Positions 52,657 through 63,568 of a DNA stretch of 64,000 nt are shown in pieces (the first letter of the stretch is position 1; each line of letters begins with the position of its first letter). The stretch covers positions 1 through 64,000 of the forward strand of contig NZ_JAPMLM010000055.1 in the NCBI RefSeq assembly GCF_026410195.1, read 5' to 3'. The stretch is from Xanthomarina sp. F2636L (GTDB taxonomy: Bacteria; Bacteroidota; Bacteroidia; Flavobacteriales; Flavobacteriaceae). Below the pieces are notes generated by a model. That model saw nothing but the letters and a program-made list of their open reading frames with translations, was not told the DNA's origin and ran no database searches. A program made the translations under genes and the position numbers.

Positions 52657-55600
52657 GTGGCAATCATTTTGCTACTTTTCATCATTTTGGTGCTATTGCT
52701 GTCTATTCCATCTATTCAAACATATTTAGGAAAAAAAGTTACTACAAGAATAAACGACGATTTTGGTACCAACATTAACATAGGTAAAATAGGACTTCAA
52801 TTTAACGGTGATGTTGAGATAAAAGAAATTCTAATTCGAGATTATAAAAAAGACACCTTATTTGCAGCTAGAGAGCTAAACACATCTATTTTAAATTTTA
52901 AAAATATAATTAATGTAAAACTGGTTTTTGGTGATATTGATTTAGATGGATTGATTTTTAACTTAAAAACCTATGAAGGAGAAACGGACACCAATCTAGA
53001 TATTTTTGTAGCTAAATTTGATGAAGACAATCCGTCTCAAGAAAAAAGTGGATTTTTACTTTCTTCAAGCGATGTTACAATTTACGATGGTATTTTTAGA
53101 TTGATAAACGAAAATAACGAAACTCCTAAAATCCTTGAATTTAGTAATATTCAAGCCAATACTACAAACTTGTTAATTAATGGAAGCGATGTAAGTACGC
53201 GAATTAATACCTTGGCTTTTAACGATAGTCGTGGTTTGGTAGTTAAAAATTTGGTCAGTAATTTTACTTATACACCAAGCAATATTTTACTGGAAAAATT
53301 GAGTATAACTACAGCTAATTCTTCTCTTGAAGGAGATGTCAAATTCTTTTACAACAGAGAAGAACTTCAAGATTTTACTAATAAAGTTCAAGTGGATGCC
53401 ATATTTACTAAAAGTGATGTCGCTTTAAATGAATTAAACACCTTTTATAATGAATTTGGCGTAAATCAGCGAGCCAAATTGAGTGCTAAAATATCTGGAA
53501 CTCTTAACGATTTGTTGATTAACAATCTAGAATTGTTTACAAGTACAAGAAGTGAGATTGTAGGAAATATTAATTTTAAGAACTTGTTTAATCGCGAAGA
53601 CAATAATTTTTATATGAAAGGTAATTTCGACCAATTATCTTCTAACTATAGAGATTTAAAAGCTTTGTTGCCTAATGTTTTAGGAGCTTCTATTCCTACG
53701 GCTTTCGATAAATTAGGGAATTTTAATGTTATTGGTGTTACAGAAATAACCACTTCAGCTGTTAAAGCAGATGTGGTTATTAATACACAAATTGGTTTGA
53801 TTGATGCAAATTTAGATATGCAAAAAATAAACGATATCGATAATGCATCTTACTTTGGGAATGTTGTTTTTAAAGAGTTTAATGTTGGAAAGTTTATTAA
53901 CGACGAAACCTTTGGTGTAACATCGTTAAATCTAGATGTTGATGGTTCTGGGTTTACAAAAGAGAATGTAAACACAAAGTTAAATGGAGACATTTTTTCA
54001 ATGGTATATAATAATTATACCTATGAAAATATTGATATATCAGGGAATTTAATGAATAAGATTTTTAATGGAAAACTTATTTCTAACGATAAAAACTTAC
54101 AATTAGAATTTAATGGATTGGCTAATTTCTCTGAAGACATCAATACCTTCGATTTTGTGGCAAATGTGTCTTATGCCAATTTAAATGCATTAAATTTTGT
54201 AACAAAAGATGACATCTCTATTTTTAAAGGGATTGTAGATATGAAAATGGAAGGAACCACAATCAATGATGCCGTTGGTAGAATTCAATTCAATAAAACA
54301 TCCTATAAAAATCAAAATGACGATTATTTCTTTGATGATTTTGAAATTACTTCACAATTTAATGAGCAGGTAAGATATATTAGTGTTAATTCTCCAGATA
54401 TAATTGAAGGTGAGCTAAGTGGAGACTTTGTTTTTGAAGACATTGGAAAACTATTCGAAAATGCCATTGGTAGTATCTATACTAATTTCAAACCTCATAA
54501 AGTAAAGCAAAATCAATACATCGATTTTAATTTTAAAATATATAATAAGATTGTTGAAGTTTTTGTGCCAGATTTAAAGCTTGGAAAAAATACGCATGTT
54601 CGGGGAAGAGTTGAAAGCGATGAGAAAGAATTTAAACTAACTTTTAAATCGCCTGAAATTAAATTATTTGATTATTTTGCTAATCAAATAGAACTTCAGT
54701 TAGATAATAAAAACCCTGTATTTAATGCTTATGTGGAAATAGATAGTATTAATACCAAATATTATGATGTCTCTAAATTTAATTTAATTAATATCACACT
54801 AAACGACACCTTGTTTGTGCGTTCAGAATTTAAAGGCGGTCCTAAAAATACAGACCTTTATAATTTAAACTTTTACCACACTATTAATGAAGAAAACAAC
54901 TCTGTTGTAGGTTTTAAAAAGTCAGATGTTACCTTTAAAGGTAATACTTGGGTTATTAATGAGCAAAGAAATCATTTTAATAAAGTTGTGTTCGATAACA
55001 AATTTTCAAACGTAAATATCGAGCAAATGGTTATGAGTCATAACCAGGAAGAGATTTCTCTTTCAGGAGTTCTAAAGGACTCCACCTATAAAAACTTACA
55101 CCTAAACTTTAAAGATGTCGATTTAGTTAAAATTACACCTTCAATAGAAGGTTTAGAGTTATTAGGAAATGTTAATGGTAAACTTGATGTACTTCAGCAA
55201 AAAGGAAATTATTTACCTTCTTCAAAAATCACCATAGATAATTTTGTAGTTAACGATTTGGCTTTAGGCTCTTTCGATGCAGCCATTACCGGTAACGAAG
55301 ATCTATCGAACTATAATGTGAACATAAAAATTAAAGACGATGTATCGCAGTCCTTTGCAGCAGTTGGAGATATTAGCTTAAAAGATGAAGTCTCAACCAT
55401 AGACGTTAATTTGTTATTTAATGAATTCAAATTGAGCTTTATCAATTCATTTTTAGAAGATATTCTTAGCGATATTCGAGGAGATGTCTCAGGAGTTGCT
55501 AAGGTGTCTGGAAACTTAAATGAACCAAATATAAGTGGCGATTTAGAGTTGAATAATGGCGGATTACGTATTCCTTATTTGAATGTAGACTATAATTTTG

Positions 55601-57063
55601 CAGATAATTCTAATGTAAGTTTAACCAACCAAAGTTTCAATTTTAATGCTTTAAAACTTACTGATACTAAATTTGATACCAAAGGCTTGTTAAATGGATC
55701 TTTAAGTCATACTAATTTTTCTAAATGGAAACTGAATCTAGACGTCACAACAGATAATTTAGTGGTTTTAGATACACATGCTGAAGATGATGAAGAAGCT
55801 TTGTATTACGGAACAGCATTTATTGGAGGTTCGGCAAAAATTAATGGTCCAGCAGATCAGTTGGTTATTAGCGTAATAGCAACAACAAATCCAGGAACAA
55901 CATTTGTTATTCCGTTAAGCGATATGGAATCTTTTGGAGATAATTCATATATCCATTTCTTAACTCCTGAAGAAAAAGAAGCCAAACTTAAAGGTGAAGA
56001 TTATGTTGTTAATGAAGTTAAAGGTTTAGAGTTAGATTTCGACTTAGATATAACTCAAGATGCAGAAATAGAAATAGTTATTGATAAAGATTCAGGAAGT
56101 ACTATTAGAGGTAAAGGAGAAGGAGGGTTGTTAATTGAAATTAATACGAATGGGAAGTTTAGAATGTTTGGAGATTTTATAGTTTTTGAAGGAATCTACA
56201 ACTTTAAATATGAAGGAATTATAGAAAAAAGATTTAAAGTTCAGGAAGGTAGTATAGGTTGGGATGGAGATCCAATGGGTGCTATAATAGATATTACAGC
56301 CATTTATGAAACCCAAGCCAATCCATCACCTTTATTAGATAATCCAATCAATAGAAGTATTCCTGTTAATGTAGAAATACAACTAACAGGACAGTTAGAA
56401 AAGCCTGATCCTGAATTCGATTTTACCTTTCCTAACTTAAGTTCCACTGTAAAATCTGAAATTCAATACAGGTTAAGTTCTAAGGAAGATAGGGATAATC
56501 AGGCCTTGTATTTATTGGCAACTGGCGCTTTTTCAAATAGATTAAACGATGTCAATATTACTGGTACCTTAACGGAACGTTTAAATGGTATTATTAATGG
56601 TTTGATAACCAGTGGAAATAATAAAGTTAATATTGGATTAAATTACGAAGCTGGCGAAAACACACCAGAGTACCAAACGGATGATAGGTTGGGTGTTACC
56701 TTGCAAACTAATATCTCCGAACGAGTAATTATAAATGGTAAAGTTGGAGTTCCTGTTGGAGGTGTAAGTGAAACGGTAGTGGCAGGAGACGTACAAATAG
56801 ACTTTTTGTTAAATGAAGAAGGAACACTAACAGCTAAAGTGTTCAATAGAGAAAATAGTATCAGAAACTTTGGAGAAGAGATAGGTTACACACAAGGGAT
56901 TGGAATTGCTTATAGTGTCGATTTTGATACGTTTAAAGAATTATTGGATAAAATTTTTAAAGGCAAGGTAAAAACCATAGATACATCTAAAAAAGAAGCA
57001 ACTAAAGATAAAGAAGATATGTTGCCTTCTTACGTAGGATTTAAGAAAGAAACATCCGATTAA
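52657..57063 (+). CDS. tamB: TamB-like translocation and assembly module protein
   Basis: 1468 residues from GTG 52657; the frame is open back to 52570 with TLKRIKKFLKIVSKLV just upstream, and the true start is probably a rare codon there (ATA 52609 or ATC 52624). One transmembrane anchor (AIILLLFIILVLLLSI) is followed by a very long beta-strand-rich periplasmic body of the AsmA/TamB type (SIPSIQTYLGKKVTTRINDDFG, repeated INFNRV-like strands) and the TamB C-terminal domain (about 1070-1440: LTGQLEKPDPEFDFTFPN, then SRLNDVNITGTLTERLN). TamB bridges the periplasm for lipid transfer or autotransporter assembly. TamA is not in the window. Confidence 0.92.
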   Translation: MAIILLLFIILVLLLSIPSIQTYLGKKVTTRINDDFGTNINIGKIGLQFNGDVEIKEILIRDYKKDTLFAARELNTSILNFKNIINVKLVFGDIDLDGLIFNLKTYEGETDTNLDIFVAKFDEDNPSQEKSGFLLSSSDVTIYDGIFRLINENNETPKILEFSNIQANTTNLLINGSDVSTRINTLAFNDSRGLVVKNLVSNFTYTPSNILLEKLSITTANSSLEGDVKFFYNREELQDFTNKVQVDAIFTKSDVALNELNTFYNEFGVNQRAKLSAKISGTLNDLLINNLELFTSTRSEIVGNINFKNLFNREDNNFYMKGNFDQLSSNYRDLKALLPNVLGASIPTAFDKLGNFNVIGVTEITTSAVKADVVINTQIGLIDANLDMQKINDIDNASYFGNVVFKEFNVGKFINDETFGVTSLNLDVDGSGFTKENVNTKLNGDIFSMVYNNYTYENIDISGNLMNKIFNGKLISNDKNLQLEFNGLANFSEDINTFDFVANVSYANLNALNFVTKDDISIFKGIVDMKMEGTTINDAVGRIQFNKTSYKNQNDDYFFDDFEITSQFNEQVRYISVNSPDIIEGELSGDFVFEDIGKLFENAIGSIYTNFKPHKVKQNQYIDFNFKIYNKIVEVFVPDLKLGKNTHVRGRVESDEKEFKLTFKSPEIKLFDYFANQIELQLDNKNPVFNAYVEIDSINTKYYDVSKFNLINITLNDTLFVRSEFKGGPKNTDLYNLNFYHTINEENNSVVGFKKSDVTFKGNTWVINEQRNHFNKVVFDNKFSNVNIEQMVMSHNQEEISLSGVLKDSTYKNLHLNFKDVDLVKITPSIEGLELLGNVNGKLDVLQQKGNYLPSSKITIDNFVVNDLALGSFDAAITGNEDLSNYNVNIKIKDDVSQSFAAVGDISLKDEVSTIDVNLLFNEFKLSFINSFLEDILSDIRGDVSGVAKVSGNLNEPNISGDLELNNGGLRIPYLNVDYNFADNSNVSLTNQSFNFNALKLTDTKFDTKGLLNGSLSHTNFSKWKLNLDVTTDNLVVLDTHAEDDEEALYYGTAFIGGSAKINGPADQLVISVIATTNPGTTFVIPLSDMESFGDNSYIHFLTPEEKEAKLKGEDYVVNEVKGLELDFDLDITQDAEIEIVIDKDSGSTIRGKGEGGLLIEINTNGKFRMFGDFIVFEGIYNFKYEGIIEKRFKVQEGSIGWDGDPMGAIIDITAIYETQANPSPLLDNPINRSIPVNVEIQLTGQLEKPDPEFDFTFPNLSSTVKSEIQYRLSSKEDRDNQALYLLATGAFSNRLNDVNITGTLTERLNGIINGLITSGNNKVNIGLNYEAGENTPEYQTDDRLGVTLQTNISERVIINGKVGVPVGGVSETVVAGDVQIDFLLNEEGTLTAKVFNRENSIRNFGEEIGYTQGIGIAYSVDFDTFKELLDKIFKGKVKTIDTSKKEATKDKEDMLPSYVGFKKETSD

Positions 57064-57186
57064 GTGACATAAATCATTGTATTTTTTAATAAAACAAATT
57101 CCATATTAAATCTTCTTAAATTTATCGTAAAACCCTGTTTTTATTGGGTATTCTTTAGTAAATTTACTATAGTTAATAAAGATTAA

Positions 57187-59224
<2,038 letters not shown>

Positions 59225-59240
59225 TATTAACTCGATTTTT

Positions 59241-59290
59241 AATTCCACATACTATCTCAAAATAATAGATTAGTATGTGGAATTTTTATA
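59241..59290 (+). terminator. Terminator of gap
   Basis: A 14-bp perfect stem AATTCCACATACTA / TAGTATGTGGAATT (59241-59254 with 59271-59284) followed by TTTATATTTTTAT. It is 17 nt after the stop and lies directly upstream of the next gene (ATG 59301). Confidence 0.9.
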
Positions 59291-59300
59291 TTTTTATCTC

Positions 59301-60173
59301 ATGATTTTAATAGCCGATAGTGGTTCTACAAAATGCGACTGGATTTCTGTCGATTCTCAAGGCGATCAGCTTTTAGATAAATTAGATACTAAAGGACTTA
59401 ACCCTGCACTTTTAACAGAAAAAGAACTTTCTGAAATTATACAAGCCAACCCAGATTTAATAAGGGTTAAAGATCAAGTTTCACATGTATTTTTCTACGG
59501 AGCTGGTTGTGGTACAGAAAAACCTAGGCTTTTACTGAAAGAGGTTTTACAAAACATCTTTCAAAAAGCATTTATTGAAGTTAAAGAAGACACTTTAGCT
59601 GCAGTAAGAGCAGGTTTAAATCATAAAAATGAAGCTGCTGTAGTGTGTATTCTTGGAACCGGTTCCAATTGTAGTTATTTTGATGGAGAACAAATACATC
59701 AACGCGTAGCTTCTTTAGGTTATAGTGTTATGGACGATGCTGGCGGAAATTATTACGGCAGACAATTAATTAGAGGATATTACTTCAATCAGATGCCAGA
59801 AAAATTGAAAATTTTATTTGCCGAAAAATTCAATTTAGAAGCAGACGCTATTAAAAATAAACTTTACAAACAAGCTAATCCCAACGCTTATCTGGCCACT
59901 TTTGCTGAATTCATATTTACACACAAAGACTCCGACTATATAAAAAACCTCATTATTCAAGGTCTTCGCTTGTTTTCTAAAAATATGATTTTGCAATATT
60001 CTGAAGAAATAAAAACAGTTCCCGTTCATTTTGTAGGTTCCATTGCTCATTTTTCAAAAGAAGAAATTTTAGAAGTTGCAGAAGAGTTTCATTTTAAAGT
60101 TGGAAATATTATTAGACGTCCAATTGAAGGGCTTGTTAAATATCATATAAATCATTTAGATTCATGGAAATAG
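59301..60173 (+). CDS. BadF/BadG/BcrA/BcrD-type ATPase, N-acetylglucosamine-kinase-like
   Basis: 290 residues from ATG 59301 (MILIADSGSTKCDWISVD); an in-frame upstream start at 59277 would lie inside the terminator stem of gap. ASKHA-fold motifs: phosphate-1 DSGSTKCDW at the start, phosphate-2 VCILGTGSNCSYFDG near 112, then GYSVMDDAGGNYYGRQLIR (substrate) near 142, and adenosine motif VGSIAHFSKEEI near 248. The N-acetylglucosamine kinase branch of BadF proteins fits best. Its substrate is not proven. It overlaps mgsA by 10 nt. Confidence 0.88.
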   Translation: MILIADSGSTKCDWISVDSQGDQLLDKLDTKGLNPALLTEKELSEIIQANPDLIRVKDQVSHVFFYGAGCGTEKPRLLLKEVLQNIFQKAFIEVKEDTLAAVRAGLNHKNEAAVVCILGTGSNCSYFDGEQIHQRVASLGYSVMDDAGGNYYGRQLIRGYYFNQMPEKLKILFAEKFNLEADAIKNKLYKQANPNAYLATFAEFIFTHKDSDYIKNLIIQGLRLFSKNMILQYSEEIKTVPVHFVGSIAHFSKEEILEVAEEFHFKVGNIIRRPIEGLVKYHINHLDSWK

Positions 60174-60526
60174 CAATTATTGCACACGATGGTAAAAAGG
60201 CCGAGATGGTTCAGTTTTTAAATGAACATAAAGAAACATTTCTTCAAAAAAACATCTCTTTAGTTTCCACAGGAACTACCGGAAAAAAAGTTAAGAAAGC
60301 CGGTTTTCAAGTATTAAGGTTACTTTCGGGACCTTTGGGTGGCGATGCGCAAATAGCAGCTCGAGTAGCTGAAGGAAAATGTAATATGGTTTTATTTTTT
60401 AGAGATCCTTTAGAAAAGCACCCTCATGAGCCAGATGTTCTTATGCTTATGCGTTTATGCGATGTACACGATGTTCCATTGGCAACAAACCCTGCTACAG
60501 CAGAGTTGTTAATGAAAGGGTTGTAA
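60164..60526 (+). CDS. mgsA: Methylglyoxal synthase
   Basis: 120 residues. Converts dihydroxyacetone phosphate to methylglyoxal and phosphate, a phosphate-relieving bypass of lower glycolysis. IIAHDGKKAEMVQFL, STGTTGKKV, SGPLGGDAQIAARVAEG (phosphate binding, catalytic Asp), and FFRDPLEKHPHEPDVLMLMRLCDVHDVPLATNPATAE are the family blocks. It overlaps the upstream kinase by 10 nt and is thus translationally coupled to it. Confidence 0.97.
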   Translation: MEIAIIAHDGKKAEMVQFLNEHKETFLQKNISLVSTGTTGKKVKKAGFQVLRLLSGPLGGDAQIAARVAEGKCNMVLFFRDPLEKHPHEPDVLMLMRLCDVHDVPLATNPATAELLMKGL

Positions 60527-60631
60527 CTTTAAAATCAATTTTTTTTTTACATTTCCTTGTGTTTTATTGCAAATTATATCTAAAAAACAACACTTACTTA
60601 GAGGTAAATAAGTAGTTTTATTTTGTTTTAA

Positions 60632-60656
60632 AAACTCTGTAAAACAGGTTTTTTTA
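60632..60656 (+). terminator. Weak terminator downstream of mgsA
   Basis: AAACTCTGT (60632-60640, one bulge) pairs with ACAGGTTT (60644-60651) and is followed by TTTTT. It lies 105 nt after the mgsA stop. Confidence 0.4.
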
Positions 60657-60778
60657 TACGCTTAAATCAATTTTTTTATGGATTTTTATTTCTATTTTTT
60701 TTAATAGATGCCTCCTGAGAGTTATTTTTAAAAAGCTATTTATTTTACAACTTTTCATTACTTATGTTACCTATTTAA

Positions 60779-61906
60779 TTAACTACTTTTTTTAGAAGAA
60801 TTTATAAATTGCTTTGGTGTTAAACCAATGTGTTTTTTAAAGGCTGTGTAAAAAGCAGATTTAGAATTAAATCCAGATTTTAGGGCAATTGTTTCAATAG
60901 TTAGTTTCTTATAAGCCTCACTAATCAGTAATTGTTTCGCCACCTCAATGCGCATAGAATTTAAATAATCGTTAAAGTTTATACCCTTTTTTTCGTTAAT
61001 TACTTGAGAAAGTCGCCGATTAGAAACATTTAAATCTTTAGCAACAGCTGTGAGTGAAATTTTAGGGTTTAGGTAAGGTTTTTGGTCACTTTTAATATAG
61101 TTCTGTAGTGCTTCTAATATTTGTTCTTTAGTATCATCTGAAAGCTTTGAATGACTGTATTTTTTCTGATTGTTTTTTTTGGTATAAATCCCATACAATA
61201 ATTTTGGAAAAAACAAAAGGGCAATACCAATGGTCTGGAGCATAATAGAAAGCATATTAATAGAATACTTATATGGATCCTGAAAGGTTTCCAAGCCTGT
61301 GAGTTGGTCTAATGCAATGCCAAAATAACAAAGAAATTGAGATCCAAAAAACACAATAAACCAAGACGATAAATTTTTGTTGTGCTTTATGTCGGTACTA
61401 TTCTTTAATAAATATTTATAAAACAAGTATAGCTGAGCTAAAAAATAGCACCATACACTAATCGTTTTTAGCAAGTATTGTATATGTGTCACCATGGTTA
61501 ACTTTGTAGCCATTAGCTCATTGTAATAAATTAATTTATCTGCTGCATTCGTAAGATAAAAAGGCATGAAATTAATGGTGTTAGCAATAAAAGGCAATAG
61601 GTTCAATAAATATAACCACCTAAACTTGAATTCCTTTTTTAGACTTGTAAGGGTATAGAAGTAGGCTGCCGGGCCTAGCAGGTAGTGAATCGGGCTATCA
61701 ATCCGAAATAGATGAGGAAACATACTGGTTTTTCCTGAGTAATTCAATACACCAAAAAATACAATCAGGGTTAACACTGATAATAAAAATACAAGGCTGT
61801 ACTTTATAATACTTTTACTCTTTGCTTTAGAAAGGATAATAGCTATCAGCAATATGCCAAGGAAACTGCTAATAATTCCAAATAATTCTGATATAGAAAA
61901 AGTCAT
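60779..61906 (-). CDS. Membrane-anchored AraC-family regulator (7TM + HTH)
   Basis: 375 residues. Seven predicted transmembrane helices occupy residues 1-230 (for example LFGIISSFLGILLIAIIL, then IIKYSLVFLLSVLTLIVFF, with the last INMLSIMLQTIGIALLFFPKLL). A C-terminal AraC HTH domain (about 270-370) has two helix-turn-helices: LNVSNRRLSQVINEKKGINF and LKSGFNSKSAFYTAFKKHIG. This is a Bacteroidota-specific membrane-linked regulator. Its HTH half is about 90% identical in DNA to that of 62015-63145, while the membrane halves are only about half identical. Confidence 0.9.
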   Translation of the reverse strand: MTFSISELFGIISSFLGILLIAIILSKAKSKSIIKYSLVFLLSVLTLIVFFGVLNYSGKTSMFPHLFRIDSPIHYLLGPAAYFYTLTSLKKEFKFRWLYLLNLLPFIANTINFMPFYLTNAADKLIYYNELMATKLTMVTHIQYLLKTISVWCYFLAQLYLFYKYLLKNSTDIKHNKNLSSWFIVFFGSQFLCYFGIALDQLTGLETFQDPYKYSINMLSIMLQTIGIALLFFPKLLYGIYTKKNNQKKYSHSKLSDDTKEQILEALQNYIKSDQKPYLNPKISLTAVAKDLNVSNRRLSQVINEKKGINFNDYLNSMRIEVAKQLLISEAYKKLTIETIALKSGFNSKSAFYTAFKKHIGLTPKQFINSSKKSS

Positions 61907-62014
61907 AATAGTTTTAGAAAAACAAAATAAAAATACTATTTTAATCTCAACTTCCTAGTAATATCAATGTGATATATACGTTAAAATCTAATTACTTTTC
62001 AACTCAATAATTAT

Positions 62015-63145
62015 TTAGTGCTTTTGTGATGAATTCACAAATTGTTTAGGAGATATACCAGTGTGTTTTTTAAAAGCAGCGTAAAAAGGAGATTTAGAAT
62101 TAAATCCAGATTTTAGGGCAATTGTTTCAATTGTTAATTTCTTATAGGCGTCACTAACGAGTAATTGTTTTGCCACCTCAACGCGCATAGAATTTAAATA
62201 ATCGTTAAAGTTTATACCCTTCTTTTCGTTAATTACTTGAGAAAGTCTCCGATTAGAAACATTTAAGTCTTTAGCAACAATTGTAAGTGAAAGTTTAGGG
62301 TTTAGGTAAGGTTTTTCGTCACTTTTAATATAGTTGTGTAAATCTTCTAATATTTGAATTTTACTACTTTCTTTAAGTTTAGAGCTATTATATTTTTCAT
62401 TATTAGATGTTTCAACAATAACATTCCCGTATAACAATGTTGGAAAGAAAAAGATGGCTACAACCAATGATGAAAGCAAGAAACCAACCATATTTATTGC
62501 AAACTTATATGAGTCGCCAAACACTTCATACCCAGTAAGATTATCGAACATTGTGAATGAAAAAGTAATAAATTGCAAGAAAATACAAATGCCGATCCAT
62601 AAGGCTACCTGTGTATTGTATTTTTTACTGATCTTATTTTTTAAAACATAGTGATTAAATACAAGAAATTGAGCAATTAAATAAACCCAAGCACTAATAG
62701 TTTTGAACAAGTATTGATTTTGCATAATAAAAGACTGAGAACCTTCCAAAGTATAATTATTGTAGTAATCTAACTTGTATTCAGTACTGGCAGAGTATAA
62801 AGGCATAAATTGAATTATGTTGATAATAAAAGGCAGTAAATTTAATAAATGAATATATTTAAATTTAAAAGTAGTTTTTAAACTACTTAAAACATAAAAG
62901 TAATATGCGGGTCCTAATAAATAATGTATGGGGCTATCAATTCTGATTAAAAAAGGAAATAATTTAATTTTTCCGGAGTAATTCATAACGCCAAGTGATT
63001 CTTCCAATAAGGTGACTAATAATAAAAGTATAAAAGTAATACGAATGCTAGCCTTACCTTTCATTTTTATAAGTACAAGAATCATTAATAGTACACCCAA
63101 TACACTACTTATAATTCCAAATAATTCAGAAAAAGAAAACTTCAT
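62015..63145 (-). CDS. Membrane-anchored AraC-family regulator, tandem paralogue
   Basis: 376 residues. Same layout as its neighbour at 60779-61906: seven transmembrane segments in about 230 residues (FGIISSVLGVLLMILVL through VVAIFFFPTLLYG), then AraC HTH with LNVSNRRLSQVINEKKGINF and LKSGFNSKSPFYAAFKKHTG. It is divergent from the sulfatase gene across 423 nt, so it is the candidate regulator of that locus. What it senses is unknown; the membrane half does not match a known sensor I recognise. Confidence 0.9.
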   Translation of the reverse strand: MKFSFSELFGIISSVLGVLLMILVLIKMKGKASIRITFILLLLVTLLEESLGVMNYSGKIKLFPFLIRIDSPIHYLLGPAYYFYVLSSLKTTFKFKYIHLLNLLPFIINIIQFMPLYSASTEYKLDYYNNYTLEGSQSFIMQNQYLFKTISAWVYLIAQFLVFNHYVLKNKISKKYNTQVALWIGICIFLQFITFSFTMFDNLTGYEVFGDSYKFAINMVGFLLSSLVVAIFFFPTLLYGNVIVETSNNEKYNSSKLKESSKIQILEDLHNYIKSDEKPYLNPKLSLTIVAKDLNVSNRRLSQVINEKKGINFNDYLNSMRVEVAKQLLVSDAYKKLTIETIALKSGFNSKSPFYAAFKKHTGISPKQFVNSSQKH

Positions 63146-63568
63146 AAAAACTAAATTAACCGTAATGCTAAAGTAGTTTTTTTTCCTAAATAATAATTCA
63201 GGACAAATTTTATATTCTCATAACCACCAATATTTCAGATGTTTTCCTTGTATTCTTCTTATAATCAGATAATCAACATTTGTTTGTGTGTTTAAAAAAA
63301 CTTCAAATGTTATATATTTGATTAAAACAAGCTGTAAACTATTTGATTAAAACATGCTGTAAACGGATTTATTTTAAAAAAAATAATTTCAATATTCACC
63401 CTTATAAATTTTAAACAATATGTTTTGTATTTCGCTAAACTTCAATTATAGCTATTAAGGTTATACAAATGGTATTGATGAATGATTACAGCCTAATGGA
63501 TATATACATGGCTAACAAAACAGTAATAGAAAAAAATAAATCTAAATATTAATTATAATTTTAATCAA
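63146..63568. other. Gene-free divergent region with a 25-bp tandem repeat (423 bp)
   Basis: Between the divergent AraC gene and the sulfatase. No ORF or RNA is evident. Holds two direct copies of a 24-bp unit (63316-63339 and 63341-63364), and a -7-like TATATTTG at 63313-63320 on the plus strand with no -33 TTG at the normal spacing. The rest is AT-rich. Confidence 0.6.
63316..63364 (+). repeat. 25-bp tandem direct repeat, two copies
   Basis: Two 24-bp units (beginning ATTTGATTAAAACA and ending GCTGTAAAC) follow one another with one spacer base and differ at one position (A/T). The period of 25 and the pair form are unlike the AT-rich background. It could bind a dimeric regulator; it is too short and too few for a CRISPR. 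Confidence 0.7.

Noticed and set aside
63316-63364. CRISPR array
   Set aside because: Only two units separated by one base, no spacers, no cas genes.
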